DNA of 64,000 nucleotides from Lachnospiraceae bacterium (GTDB lineage Bacteria > Bacillota > Clostridia > Lachnospirales > Lachnospiraceae), in NCBI GenBank assembly GCA_003979345.1, contig RYVZ01000010.1, positions 1 to 64,000 of the forward strand, given 5' to 3'. The translations under genes and the position numbers were made by a program. The notes under the pieces are model-generated. The model was not told where the DNA came from. It did not search any database and saw only the letters and a program-made list of their open reading frames with translations. Positions 53,454 through 62,321 of the stretch are shown piece by piece (the stretch's first letter is position 1; every line of letters begins with the position of its first letter).

Positions 53454-53822
53454 ATGGTACAACAGGAAACCAGACTGAAGGTCGCTGACAATACCGGGGC
53501 AAAAGAACTTCTCTGCATCCGTGTGATGGGCGGCTCTACCAGAAGATATGCATCGATCGGCGATGTGATCGTTGCTTCCGTTAAAGATGCAACACCCGGC
53601 GGTGTTGTTAAAAAGGGCGACGTTGTAAAAGCGGTCGTTGTCCGCAGCGTAAAGGGTGCTCGCCGCAAGGACGGCTCTTATATCAGATTTGACGAGAATG
53701 CTGCCGTTATCATCAAGGATGACAAGACCCCGAGAGGGACCCGTATTTTTGGGCCGGTAGCAAGAGAGCTTCGTGAGAAACAGTTCATGAAAATCGTTTC
53801 TCTGGCTCCCGAAGTATTATAA
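53454..53822 (+). CDS. rplN: 50S ribosomal protein L14
   Basis: 122 residues: MVQQETRLKVADNTGAKEL start and FGPVARELREKQFMKIVSLA end, both typical. It forms a bridge to the small subunit. AAGGAG lies upstream. Confidence 0.98.
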   Translation: MVQQETRLKVADNTGAKELLCIRVMGGSTRRYASIGDVIVASVKDATPGGVVKKGDVVKAVVVRSVKGARRKDGSYIRFDENAAVIIKDDKTPRGTRIFGPVARELREKQFMKIVSLAPEVL

Positions 53823-53835
53823 GGAGGTGCCGTAT

Positions 53836-54147
53836 ATGTCAATGTTTAAGATTAAAAAGGGCGATACCGTAAAGGTCATCGCAGGTAAGGATAAAGACAA
53901 AGAAGGCAAGGTTATTTCCGTGGACGCAAAGGCAAATAAAGTACTTGTCGAGGGCGTCAACATGATAACGAAGCACACAAAACCTTCTGCAGCAAATGCA
54001 AACGGCGGCATTATCCGGAAGGAGGCTCCGATCGACGCATCCAATGTGATGTATGTTCACAAGGGAAAGGTAACGAGAGTCGGCTTTAAGATGGATAAGG
54101 ACAAGAAAGTCCGTTTTGCAAAGACAACCGGTGATATCATCGATTAA
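53836..54147 (+). CDS. rplX: 50S ribosomal protein L24
   Basis: 103 residues with the KOW motif KKGDTVKVIAGKDKDKEGKV. ATG 53836 is preferred to GTG 53827 because AAGGAGG lies 8 bases upstream of the ATG. L24 starts 50S assembly. Confidence 0.96.
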   Translation: MSMFKIKKGDTVKVIAGKDKDKEGKVISVDAKANKVLVEGVNMITKHTKPSAANANGGIIRKEAPIDASNVMYVHKGKVTRVGFKMDKDKKVRFAKTTGDIID

Positions 54148-54171
54148 CTGTGAGAAAGGAGGTTATCAACT

Positions 54172-54714
54172 GTGAGTAGTAGACTGAAAGAAATGTATAA
54201 TAAAGAGATGGTAGGCGCCATGATGAAGAAGTTCGGCTACAAGAACGTTATGCAGGTTCCGAAGCTTGACAAGATCGTCGTCAACATGCGTGTCGGTGAG
54301 GCCAAGGACAACGCGAAGGTGTTGGAGGCTGCCATCAGTGAGTTAGAGACGATTACAGGTCAGAAGGCAGTACCTACGAAGGCCAAAAAAGCGATTGCAA
54401 ACTTTAAGATCCGTGAGGGCATGGCAATTGGATGCAAGGTAACGCTGCGCGGTGAAAAAATGTATGAGTTTCTTGACCGCCTCGTGAATCTTGCGTTACC
54501 CCGTGTGCGCGATTTCCGCGGTGTGAACCCGAATGCGTTCGATGGCAGAGGCTCCTATGCGCTCGGCATCAAAGAGCAGATCATCTTCCCGGAGATCGAG
54601 TATGATAAGATCGACAAGGTAAGAGGTATGGACGTTATCATCGTCACGACTGCAAAGACCGACGAAGAGGCACGCGAGCTGTTGACCTTATTCAACATGC
54701 CGTTTGCGAAATAG
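54172..54714 (+). CDS. rplE: 50S ribosomal protein L5
   Basis: 180 residues from GTG 54172 behind AAAGGAGG. It contains MQVPKLDKIVVNMRVGEA, GRGSYALGIKEQIIFPEI and the usual end. It binds 5S rRNA in the central protuberance. Confidence 0.97.
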   Translation: MSSRLKEMYNKEMVGAMMKKFGYKNVMQVPKLDKIVVNMRVGEAKDNAKVLEAAISELETITGQKAVPTKAKKAIANFKIREGMAIGCKVTLRGEKMYEFLDRLVNLALPRVRDFRGVNPNAFDGRGSYALGIKEQIIFPEIEYDKIDKVRGMDVIIVTTAKTDEEARELLTLFNMPFAK

Positions 54715-54728
54715 GAGGAGGTAAATTC

Positions 54729-54914
54729 ATGGCTAAAACATCAATGAAGATCAAACAGCAGCGTAAACAGAAATTCTCCACAAGAGAATACAACCGCTGT
54801 AAGATATGCGGCCGTCCGCACGGTTATTTAAGAAAATACGGAATCTGCAGAATTTGCTTCCGCGAGTTAGCGTATAAAGGTCAGATACCCGGAGTAAAGA
54901 AAGCAAGCTGGTAA
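54729..54914 (+). CDS. rpsZ: 30S ribosomal protein S14, zinc-binding (type Z)
   Basis: 61 residues, the short S14 form with a zinc ribbon: C24-x2-C27 (CKICGRPHG) and C-x2-C (CRICFREL). Zinc-free S14 paralogs in other bacteria are about 90-100 residues. GGAGG precedes ATG. Confidence 0.97.
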   Translation: MAKTSMKIKQQRKQKFSTREYNRCKICGRPHGYLRKYGICRICFRELAYKGQIPGVKKASW

Positions 54915-54938
54915 AAAAAGTTAAGGAGGCAAATAATC

Positions 54939-55337
54939 ATGACTATGGATCCTATTGCAGATATGCTGACAAGAATACGAAACGCCAACACTGCAAAACA
55001 TGATACGGTTGACATCCCTGCTTCTAAAATGAAATTGGCGATTGCCGGGATTCTTTTAGACGAGGGCTATATCAGGAAGTATGACATTGTAGAAGACGGT
55101 GGTTTCAAGACGATCCGCATCACGTTAAAATACGGCGCGGACAAGAACGATAAGATCATTTCGGGGATCAAGAGAATCTCCAAGCCCGGACTTCGCGTTT
55201 ATGCGGGTAAGGATGAGCTTCCGAAAGTTCTCGGAGGGTTGGGGATCGCAATTATTTCCACGAATCAGGGCGTCATTACGGACCGCAAGGCTCGTGAGCT
55301 GAATGTCGGCGGAGAGGTTTTAGCGTTCGTCTGGTAA
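54939..55337 (+). CDS. rpsH: 30S ribosomal protein S8
   Basis: 132 residues: DPIADMLTRIRNANTAKHD start and GGLGIAIISTNQGVITDR with the C-terminal GGEVLAFVW. S8 binds helix 21 of 16S rRNA and represses the spc operon in some bacteria. Confidence 0.98.
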   Translation: MTMDPIADMLTRIRNANTAKHDTVDIPASKMKLAIAGILLDEGYIRKYDIVEDGGFKTIRITLKYGADKNDKIISGIKRISKPGLRVYAGKDELPKVLGGLGIAIISTNQGVITDRKARELNVGGEVLAFVW

Positions 55338-55407
55338 TCAGGCGGGACGTGAGTGTGAAAAGCACAAAGCAACCAATGGACAGCAATTCAAAACAGGAGG
55401 TACGGGC

Positions 55408-55950
55408 ATGTCACGGATAGGTAGAATGCCAATCGCAATTCCGGCAGGAGTGACTGTGGATATTGCAGAAAATAATAAAGTGACCGTTAAGGGTCCTAAG
55501 GGAACACTGGAGAGAGTGTTGCCCGCAGAGATGGAGATCAAAATGGAAGGGGCACAGATTGTTGTTTCCCGTCCGAACGACTTAAAGAAAATGAAATCAT
55601 TACATGGACTGACCAGAACGCTGATCAACAACATGGTGGTCGGTGTGACGGAAGGCTTCGAGAAAAAGCTTGAGGTTAACGGTGTCGGCTACAGGGCAGC
55701 GAAGGCAGGAAAGGTATTGACGTTATCCCTTGGCTATTCTCATCCGGTAGAGATGACAGATCCGGAAGGCATTGAGACTGTGCTTGACGGACAGAATCTG
55801 ATCATCGTAAAGGGTATTGACAAAGAAAAGGTTGGCCAATTCGCAGCTGAGATCAGGGACAAGAGAAGACCTGAGCCTTATAAGGGCAAGGGAATCAAGT
55901 ATGCCGATGAAACGATCAGACGTAAAGTTGGTAAGACCGGTAAGAAATAA
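55408..55950 (+). CDS. rplF: 50S ribosomal protein L6
   Basis: 180 residues: MSRIGRMPIAIPAGV start and RRPEPYKGKGIKYADE near the end. It lies near the factor-binding site. GGAGG precedes ATG 55408. Confidence 0.98.
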   Translation: MSRIGRMPIAIPAGVTVDIAENNKVTVKGPKGTLERVLPAEMEIKMEGAQIVVSRPNDLKKMKSLHGLTRTLINNMVVGVTEGFEKKLEVNGVGYRAAKAGKVLTLSLGYSHPVEMTDPEGIETVLDGQNLIIVKGIDKEKVGQFAAEIRDKRRPEPYKGKGIKYADETIRRKVGKTGKK

Positions 55951-55967
55951 ATAAGGAGAGTAGAAAA

Positions 55968-56336
55968 ATGGTTAAAAAGGAATCAAGACAGAATATTCGT
56001 GTTAAAAAGCACATGAAAATTCGGAATCGTTTCAGCGGAACGACCGAAAGACCTCGTCTGGCTGTATTCAGAAGCAATAATCATATGTATGCTCAAATTA
56101 TTGATGATACGGTCGGCAACACCCTTGTGGCAGCATCCACACTGGAAAAGGGCGTAAAGAGTGAGATTGAAAAAACCAACAACGTAGAAGCGGCGGCATA
56201 TCTTGGCAAGGTGATCGCGGAGAGGGCTTTAGATAAAGGGATTAAGACTGTTGTATTTGACAGAGGTGGTTTCCTTTACACAGGCAAGATCGCTGCTCTG
56301 GCTGATGCAGCCAGGGAAGCCGGATTAGAATTCTAG
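55968..56336 (+). CDS. rplR: 50S ribosomal protein L18
   Basis: 122 residues: RPRLAVFRSNNHMYAQIIDD and VVFDRGGFLYTGKIAALADAA are typical. It binds 5S rRNA together with L5. AGGAGAG lies upstream. Confidence 0.97.
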   Translation: MVKKESRQNIRVKKHMKIRNRFSGTTERPRLAVFRSNNHMYAQIIDDTVGNTLVAASTLEKGVKSEIEKTNNVEAAAYLGKVIAERALDKGIKTVVFDRGGFLYTGKIAALADAAREAGLEF

Positions 56337-56354
56337 GAGGAAGGAGAACATCAT

Positions 56355-56861
56355 ATGAAACGCACAATCATAGATCCCAGTCAGTTAGAATTAACTGAAA
56401 AAGTTGTTTCCATTAAGCGCGTCACCAAGGTTGTAAAAGGCGGACGTAATATGCGATTCACGGCACTTGTTGTTGTGGGGGACGGAAACGGTCACGTTGG
56501 AGCAGGACTTGGCAAGGCGACTGAAATTCCGGAGGCAATCCGCAAAGGAAAAGAAGATGCGATCAAAAATCTGATCACAGTTTCGCTTGATGCAAATAAT
56601 TCTATCACACACGATCAGACCGGTAAGTTCGGTTCTGCATACGTGCTGTTAAAGAAGTCTCCCGATGGTACCGGTATCATCGCAGGCGGACCGGCTCGTA
56701 ATGTCTGTGAGCTTGCAGGTATCAAGAACATCCGTACCAAGTCGCTTGGTTCTAACAATAAGCAGAACGTAGTGCTTGCAACGATCGAGGGCTTACGCAC
56801 GTTAATGAGCCCGGAGGAAGTGGCAAGCAAACGCGGCATTTCCGTCAGCGAGCTGATGTAA
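56355..56861 (+). CDS. rpsE: 30S ribosomal protein S5
   Basis: 168 residues: RVTKVVKGGRNMRFTALVVV and GHVGAGLGKATEIPEAIRKG. The loop near residues 20-28 is the known spectinomycin site. S5 helps keep decoding accurate. Confidence 0.98.
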   Translation: MKRTIIDPSQLELTEKVVSIKRVTKVVKGGRNMRFTALVVVGDGNGHVGAGLGKATEIPEAIRKGKEDAIKNLITVSLDANNSITHDQTGKFGSAYVLLKKSPDGTGIIAGGPARNVCELAGIKNIRTKSLGSNNKQNVVLATIEGLRTLMSPEEVASKRGISVSELM

Positions 56862-56875
56862 GGAGGATAACCGAT

Positions 56876-57061
56876 ATGGCAGAGAAAATGTTAAAGATTA
56901 CTTTGGTGAAATCTCCGATTGGCGCGGTTCCGAAGCATAGAAGAACGATTGAAGCAATGGGACTTACCAAAATGCATAAGACCGTGATGATGCCGGACAA
57001 TGCAGCGACCAAGGGTATGATTCAGCAGGTAGGTTATATGTTAAAGGTAGAAGAAGCATAA
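56876..57061 (+). CDS. rpmD: 50S ribosomal protein L30
   Basis: 61 residues: LKITLVKSPIGAVPKHRRTI and GLTKMHKTVMMPDNAATKGM. A small globular 50S protein. AAGGAGG precedes ATG. Confidence 0.97.
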   Translation: MAEKMLKITLVKSPIGAVPKHRRTIEAMGLTKMHKTVMMPDNAATKGMIQQVGYMLKVEEA

Positions 57062-57078
57062 AAGGAGGTGTCAGCAGC

Positions 57079-57516
57079 ATGGAATTATCAAATTTACACC
57101 CGGCAGCGGGCTCTAAGCATAATGATTTCAGAAAAGGCCGTGGTCACGGTTCCGGAAACGGCAAGACCGCAGGTAAGGGTCACAAGGGACAGAAGGCACG
57201 TTCAGGTGCACCGAGACCGGGCTTTGAAGGCGGGCAGATGCCGTTATACAGACGCATTCCGAAAAGAGGATTTAAGAACAGGAATACGCAGGAGATCATT
57301 GGCATTAATCTTGATCGTTTAGAGGCGTTTGAGGACGGCGGCAAGGTAACGGTCGAGACTCTGATGGAGAAGGGGATTGTGAAGAACCCGAAGGACGGAG
57401 TGAAGATACTTGGAAATGGAAAATTAACCAAGAAGCTCACGGTTCAGGCAAATGCCTTCAGCGCATCTGCAAAAGAAAAAATTGAGGCGCTTGGTGGAAC
57501 TGCAGAGGTGATTTAA
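57079..57516 (+). CDS. rplO: 50S ribosomal protein L15
   Basis: 145 residues. The glycine- and basic-rich N-terminus has GRGHGSGNGKTAGKGHKGQK and PGFEGGQMPLYRRIPKRGF. The stop shares one base with the secY start. Confidence 0.98.
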   Translation: MELSNLHPAAGSKHNDFRKGRGHGSGNGKTAGKGHKGQKARSGAPRPGFEGGQMPLYRRIPKRGFKNRNTQEIIGINLDRLEAFEDGGKVTVETLMEKGIVKNPKDGVKILGNGKLTKKLTVQANAFSASAKEKIEALGGTAEVI

Positions 57517-58847
57517 TGCTAAAAACGCTTAAAAATGCATTTAAGATTAAAGAAATCAGAAGCAAGATTTTCTTTACGCTGGCGATGTTGGTTGTGATCA
57601 GACTCGGCTCGCAGCTTCCGACACCGGGAATCAATAGCGAGTATATCCGTAACTGGTTCGCCAATGCGACAGCGACAGGGGGTAACACATTCAACTTTTT
57701 GGAAGCATTTACCGGCGGCTCTTTTTCGAGAATGTCCATTTTTGCACTGAGCATTACACCATACATTACATCTTCCATTATTATTCAGCTTTTAACGATT
57801 GCAATTCCGAAGCTGGAGGAGATGCAGCGTGATGGTGAGGACGGAAGAAAAAAGATGGCGGCCATCACCAGATATGTGACGATTGCGCTTTCCGTGATCG
57901 AATCGGGTGCAATGGCGATTGGCTTTGGCGGTCAGGGACTTCTGACTCCGTTTAACGGGCTTACGGTGATTGGCACGATTTTGATCCTTACGGCAGGCAG
58001 CGCGGTATTGATGTGGATCGGTGAACGTATTACGGACAAGGGCATCGGAAACGGTATATCTATTGTCCTTGTGATCAACATTCTTTCAAGACTGCCGGAA
58101 GACATCAAGAGCCTGTATGTGCAGTTCGTAAAATCGGCAGCCAATGCAGGGGATATTGCAGGAGCAGTCATTGCGGCAGTCGTGATATTGGCGATCATTG
58201 TTGTGATGGTTGCCATCGTCATCATTTTGAATGACGGTGTGCGGAAAATTCCGGTGCAGTATGCAAAAAAAGTACAGGGCAGGAAATTAGTCGGCGGACA
58301 GACCTCAAGCATTCCGCTCAAGGTAAATACCGCAGGCGTTATCCCGATCATCTTTGCATCGTCCCTGATGCAGTTTCCGCTCATCATCAGTTCCTTTTTC
58401 TATAAAGGAAACGGTGTGTGGAGAAAGATATTAAATACGATCAATTCGGAGAACTGGTGTGATCCCGATCAGCCGGTTTATTCGATCGGGCTTCTGATTT
58501 ATGTCATATTGGTCATCTTTTTCGCATATTTCTATACTTCCATTACGTTTAATCCATTGGAAGTTGCGGAAAACATGAAAAAGCAGGGAGGCTTCATTCC
58601 GGGTATCCGTCCGGGCAAGCCGACAGCAGAGTACCTCTCCAAACTGCTCAATTATATCATCTTCATCGGTGTGATCGGTCTGATCATCATTGCGGTACTG
58701 CCATTCTTCTTTAACGGTGTATTCAATGCGGAAGTATCGTTTGGCGGCACGAGCCTGATCATTATCGTCAGTGTCATTTTAGAGACGATCAAGCAGGTGG
58801 AATCGCAGATGCTGGTGAGAAATTATAAGGGATTTTTGAATGACTAA
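57516..58847 (+). CDS. secY: Protein translocase subunit SecY
   Basis: 443 residues with ten helices that form the protein-export channel. GGSFSRMSIFALSITPYITS and QLLTIAIPKLEEMQRDGEDG are typical, and FNPLEVAENMKKQGGFIPGI in the loop near residue 350 contacts SecA. Translationally joined to rplO. Confidence 0.97.
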   Translation: MLKTLKNAFKIKEIRSKIFFTLAMLVVIRLGSQLPTPGINSEYIRNWFANATATGGNTFNFLEAFTGGSFSRMSIFALSITPYITSSIIIQLLTIAIPKLEEMQRDGEDGRKKMAAITRYVTIALSVIESGAMAIGFGGQGLLTPFNGLTVIGTILILTAGSAVLMWIGERITDKGIGNGISIVLVINILSRLPEDIKSLYVQFVKSAANAGDIAGAVIAAVVILAIIVVMVAIVIILNDGVRKIPVQYAKKVQGRKLVGGQTSSIPLKVNTAGVIPIIFASSLMQFPLIISSFFYKGNGVWRKILNTINSENWCDPDQPVYSIGLLIYVILVIFFAYFYTSITFNPLEVAENMKKQGGFIPGIRPGKPTAEYLSKLLNYIIFIGVIGLIIIAVLPFFFNGVFNAEVSFGGTSLIIIVSVILETIKQVESQMLVRNYKGFLND

Positions 58848-58850
58848 AGG

Positions 58851-59101
58851 GAATGAAGTTTCTCTAAGGCTGTAAATAACACAGCTTAAGAGAAGCTAAG
58901 TCATTCTCATAAAGAATCGCGAAGCGATTCTTTTGGAATCAAGCGAAGCGAACCTAAGTTACGTTTAGCAGAAGTTTCATTGCTCATGTCTAAAGACATT
59001 TCGCAAAGAACTTCTGCGATTCCGTAAAAGCGGAATCTAAGGTTTCGTTTATAGCAATGCAGATTGAATTTCTAGGGCAGCGGAAAGCTGCCTTAGAAAT
59101 T
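58851..59101. repeat. Cluster of five hairpins between secY and adk
   Basis: A: 58851-58906, about 23 bp imperfect. B: 58911-58933, perfect, GCGAAGC tip, near-copy of 39877-39899. C: 58968-59017, with a nested ATGTCT-AA-AGACAT. D: 59018-59037, GATTCCG and CGGAATC. E: 59067-59101, AATTTCTA-GGGCAGC stem with GGAAA loop. The 355-base gap has no ORF and no clear T-run. It might process or pace the mRNA. Confidence 0.75.
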
Positions 59102-59202
59102 CTGAATTTTGATAAAAGCGGAAAGCATGTTTCTATGCGGTGCAGAGGCGCTGAACCGTAAAGAAATGTGCTTTGTAAAAAAGAAAGGGAAGGAAAACGG
59201 CT

Positions 59203-59853
59203 ATGAAAGTAATTATGCTGGGCGCTCCGGGCGCGGGAAAAGGGACACAGGCTAAAATAATCGCGGAGCAGTATGGCGTACCCCATGTTTCAACAGGTGA
59301 TATGTTCAGAGCCAATATCAAAAACGGAACGGAGCTCGGCATGGAGGCGAAGAAATACATGGATGCCGGAGAACTGGTTCCCGATGAGCTGACTGTCAGG
59401 ATCCTGCTTGACCGTGTGGCTAAGGATGATTGTAAGAACGGTTATGTGCTGGATGGATTTCCACGCAACATTCCGCAGGCGAAAGTACTTGATGAGGCGC
59501 TTGACAAGATTGGAGAGCAGGTAGACTACGCAATTGATGTGGATGTGCCGGATGAGAATATCATAAGAAGAATGTCGGGAAGACGTGCATGCTTAAACTG
59601 CGGCGCAACTTACCATATCGAACATATACCGCCAAAGACTGCGGATGTCTGTGATGCATGCGGATCGGCGCTTGTCCTTCGTGACGATGATAAGCCGGAT
59701 ACGGTAAAGAACCGTCTGAACGTTTATCATGAGCAAACACAGCCGCTCATCGCTTATTATTCCGAAAAAGGGATTCTGAGAACGGTTGATGGAACGAAGC
59801 CGATGGAGGAAGTCTTTTCCGCAATCAAAGACATTTTGGAATCCGGCAGATAA
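59203..59853 (+). CDS. adk: Adenylate kinase
   Basis: 216 residues. P-loop GAPGAGKGTQAK near residue 7, DGFPRN near residue 85, and a zinc-type lid with CLNCGATYH and CDACGSAL (four Cys). It balances ATP, ADP and AMP. AAGGGAAGGA precedes ATG 59203. Confidence 0.97.
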   Translation: MKVIMLGAPGAGKGTQAKIIAEQYGVPHVSTGDMFRANIKNGTELGMEAKKYMDAGELVPDELTVRILLDRVAKDDCKNGYVLDGFPRNIPQAKVLDEALDKIGEQVDYAIDVDVPDENIIRRMSGRRACLNCGATYHIEHIPPKTADVCDACGSALVLRDDDKPDTVKNRLNVYHEQTQPLIAYYSEKGILRTVDGTKPMEEVFSAIKDILESGR

Positions 59854-59981
59854 TAAGTTGATGGATGATAAACTGACGGATGATATTCTGATAAATGACA
59901 AGCCGACGGACCGGTGAGAAAATCTGGTATAGGGACAAATGCAGAGCGCTGTAAGAAGGACGCTCCGGCAGGGAGGTCAGT

Positions 59982-60740
59982 ATGGCAGTAACAATCAAAT
60001 CGCCAAGAGAAATTGAATTGATGAGAGAATCGTGCAGACTGCTCTCGAATGTGTTTGATCATATGGCAGAGCAGCTTCACGCGGGCATGACAACACAGGA
60101 GATTGACCGTATCGGCGAAAAGATGATTCGCGAAGCGGGCTGCATACCGAATTTCAAAAACTATAACGGATATCCGGCATCGATCTGTGTTTCGGTGAAT
60201 GATGAAGTTGTGCATGGAATTCCGAGCAAACGCAGGATCGTTCAGGAAGGGGACATTGTCAGCCTTGACGCCGGACTGATCTATAAAGGATATCATTCGG
60301 ATATGGCGCGTACATTCGGTGTCGGAAAAGTTACACCGGAGGCAGAGAAGCTGATGACTGTGACGAAGCAGGCGTTCTTTGAAGGCATAAAATACGCGAA
60401 AGCGGGCAATCATCTGCATGATATTTCGAATGCGATCGACGCTTATATCACGGGATTTGGTTTTTCGGCAGTCAAGGATCTGGTCGGACACGGAATTGGT
60501 ACCAGTTTACATGAAGATCCGCAGATACCGAATTTTACGCAGAAACGCAGGGGACTCGTCCTGAAAGCCGGCATGACGCTGGCTGTTGAACCGATGATCA
60601 ATGCCGGGGGATGGGAAGTGACATGGCTGGATGACGACTGGACGGTTGTTACGCTTGACGGCTCGCTCTCGGCACATTATGAAAATACCATTTTGATTAC
60701 GGATGGAGAGCCGGAAATATTGACGCTCGGAAAATATTGA
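59982..60740 (+). CDS. map: Type I methionine aminopeptidase
   Basis: 252 residues. The metal ligands are the two Asp in SLDAGLIYKGYHSDMARTF, the His in GHGIGTSLHEDP, and the Glu in AVEPMINAGG and ENTILIT. It removes the first Met from new proteins. The short form without an N-terminal zinc extension. GGGAGG precedes ATG. Confidence 0.97.
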   Translation: MAVTIKSPREIELMRESCRLLSNVFDHMAEQLHAGMTTQEIDRIGEKMIREAGCIPNFKNYNGYPASICVSVNDEVVHGIPSKRRIVQEGDIVSLDAGLIYKGYHSDMARTFGVGKVTPEAEKLMTVTKQAFFEGIKYAKAGNHLHDISNAIDAYITGFGFSAVKDLVGHGIGTSLHEDPQIPNFTQKRRGLVLKAGMTLAVEPMINAGGWEVTWLDDDWTVVTLDGSLSAHYENTILITDGEPEILTLGKY

Positions 60741-60894
60741 TCCTAAGTGTCGTATCGTAAAGATGGTTTTCGTAAATAAAGATTTAGTAAGTATAGGCTA
60801 AATAAGCAAAGAAGTAACAAGTATTGATTTAGGGTATGATCAGATTGAAAAGAAATTAAAATATGCAATCTGCAAGCAGAAATGGAGGATTACA

Positions 60895-61113
60895 ATGTCG
60901 AAAAGCGACGTGATTGAGATCGAAGGGATTGTGGTTGAAAAGCTGCCGAATACGATGTTTCAGGTAGAGCTTGAAAATGGGCATAAGGTTCTTGCACATA
61001 TCAGCGGAAAGCTGCGCCAGAATTTTATCCGTATTCTGCCGGGAGACAAGGTAACACTGGAGCTTTCTCCCTACGATTTGAGCAAAGGAAGAATCATTTG
61101 GCGGGATAAGTGA
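60895..61113 (+). CDS. infA: Translation initiation factor IF-1
   Basis: 72 residues, an OB fold with IEIEGIVVEKLPNTMFQVEL and GDKVTLELSPYDLSKGRI. It binds the A site during initiation. ATG 60895 follows GGAGG. The KOW protein gene often present between map and infA in Clostridia is not here; the 154-base gap is AT-rich and non-coding. Confidence 0.97.
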   Translation: MSKSDVIEIEGIVVEKLPNTMFQVELENGHKVLAHISGKLRQNFIRILPGDKVTLELSPYDLSKGRIIWRDK

Positions 61114-61251
61114 AAAACGCAAATATTTTGCAGAACAGAATCATGCAGGGCAGCAGATCCTGCCGGGTATTATTTTGAAAAGTAAAGTATTGCGGAATAT
61201 ATTTTATTAGGAAGAAAATATGAAGCAATATTTCGCAAGAGAATAAGGAGC

Positions 61252-61393
61252 AATATTTTCAGAAACAAAATTGCAAAATAATATTTTGTGAAATAAAATT
61301 GCGAAGTAATATTTTGTGAAATAAAATTGCGAAGTAATATTTTGTGAAACAAAATTGCAAGTAATATTTTGTGAAACAAAATATTACTTGCAA
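61252..61393. repeat. 28-bp AT-rich tandem repeats ending in a perfect hairpin, infA-rpmJ gap
   Basis: Units starting AATATTTTGTGAAA begin at 61280, 61308, 61336 and 61363 (periods 28, 28, 27), with a diverged unit before them. The last one forms a perfect 16-bp inverted repeat, 61355-61370 with 61378-61393. Its right arm contains the -35 of the next promoter. Confidence 0.85.
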
Positions 61394-61416
61394 TCCCATA
61401 TTCCAGGTGATATAAT
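61388..61416 (+). promoter_or_regulatory. Promoter of rpmJ and the alpha operon
   Basis: TTGCAA at 61388-61393 and TATAAT at 61411-61416, 17 bp apart. The start point would lie about 28 bases before the rpmJ start codon. Confidence 0.8.
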
Positions 61417-61450
61417 GTAAAACGGTCTTTTTTGAAAGGAGGGATTTCCC

Positions 61451-61564
61451 GTGAAAGTAAGATCATCAGTAAAACCTATTTGCGAGAAATGTAAGGTAAT
61501 CAAGAGAAAAGGGAGAATCATGATTATTTGTGAAAATCCCAAACACAAACAGAGGCAGGGTTAA
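61451..61564 (+). CDS. rpmJ: 50S ribosomal protein L36, zinc-binding form
   Basis: 37 residues from a GTG start preceded by AAAGGAGGG. The sequence MKVRSSVKPICEKC continues with KVIKRKGRIMIICENPKHKQ, giving the Cys-x2-Cys and Cys-x4-His zinc set of the C+ form. It is complete although very short. Confidence 0.95.
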   Translation: MKVRSSVKPICEKCKVIKRKGRIMIICENPKHKQRQG

Positions 61565-61914
61565 TACCCCTCAGGCGGCACATTTGTGCGATTATGATGT
61601 ACGGCTGCGTCGGACGTTTTATACCGTCCGGCGGTTATATAATTGAACGTAGAGAGCCTACGGGAGATTACTTTTGATACCAAAAATGAGCTTACAGCAG
61701 CAGAGTAAGCCTGCCGCACGGCTTTTAATAGGTAAGCGGTGCGGCGTTATGCACGGATCTTGTGCATAATGAGTATTGGAAAGGCCGGATGATGTCCGGC
61801 TGGGCATTTATGAATGCCCCAGTCAATGAGTAACTGAAGGATTGTGTTTTTATCCCAAGCTGTTTTGGCCTGATGGCGGGGGATATGGAACGCAAAAAGA
61901 TGGAGGAATGGAAA
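61565..61914 (+). ncRNA. Structured leader between rpmJ and rpsM
   Basis: About 350 bases with no plausible ORF. Hairpins include GCCGCACGGC-type pairing with GCGGTGCGGC near 61713-61745, ATGCAC with GTGCAT near 61749-61768, GCCGGATGATGTCCGGC near 61784-61800, and GGGCATTTATGAATGCCC near 61801-61818. The density of stable stems just before rpsM suggests a ribosomal-protein autoregulatory RNA. This is inference. Confidence 0.5.
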
Positions 61915-62283
61915 ATGGCTCGTATTGCAGGTATTGATTTACCGAGAGACAAACGTGTTGAGATTGGACTGACCTATATCTATGGAATCGGTCGTGCAAG
62001 CTCCAATAAGATCTTGGCACAGGCAAATGTCAATCCGGACACACGCGTCAGGGATTTGACGGATGATGAGGTTAAGAGACTGAGTGAAGTGATCGCCGAT
62101 ACCATGACGGTAGAGGGTGATTTAAGAAGAGAGGTTGCTCTTAACATCAAGAGATTACAGGAAATCGGATGCTACAGAGGAATCCGTCACAGGAAAGGAC
62201 TTCCGGTCCGCGGCCAAAAGACAAAGACAAACGCGAGAACGAGAAAAGGTCCCAAGAAGACGATTGCAAACAAGAAGAAATAA
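61915..62283 (+). CDS. rpsM: 30S ribosomal protein S13
   Basis: 122 residues: MARIAGIDLPRDKRVEIGL start, and GLPVRGQKTKTNARTRKGP end. ATG 61915 has GGAGG 8 bases upstream; the ATG at 61873 would add 14 unrelated residues. S13 contacts tRNA and bridges the subunits. Confidence 0.98.
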   Translation: MARIAGIDLPRDKRVEIGLTYIYGIGRASSNKILAQANVNPDTRVRDLTDDEVKRLSEVIADTMTVEGDLRREVALNIKRLQEIGCYRGIRHRKGLPVRGQKTKTNARTRKGPKKTIANKKK

Positions 62284-62321
62284 TGACCAAGCAAACAATA
62301 GGGAAAGTAGGTTAGTTTAAG

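Noticed and set aside
61252..61393. Regular 28-bp repeats as a CRISPR array
   Set aside because: The repeats are directly adjacent with no unique spacers, and no cas gene is present.
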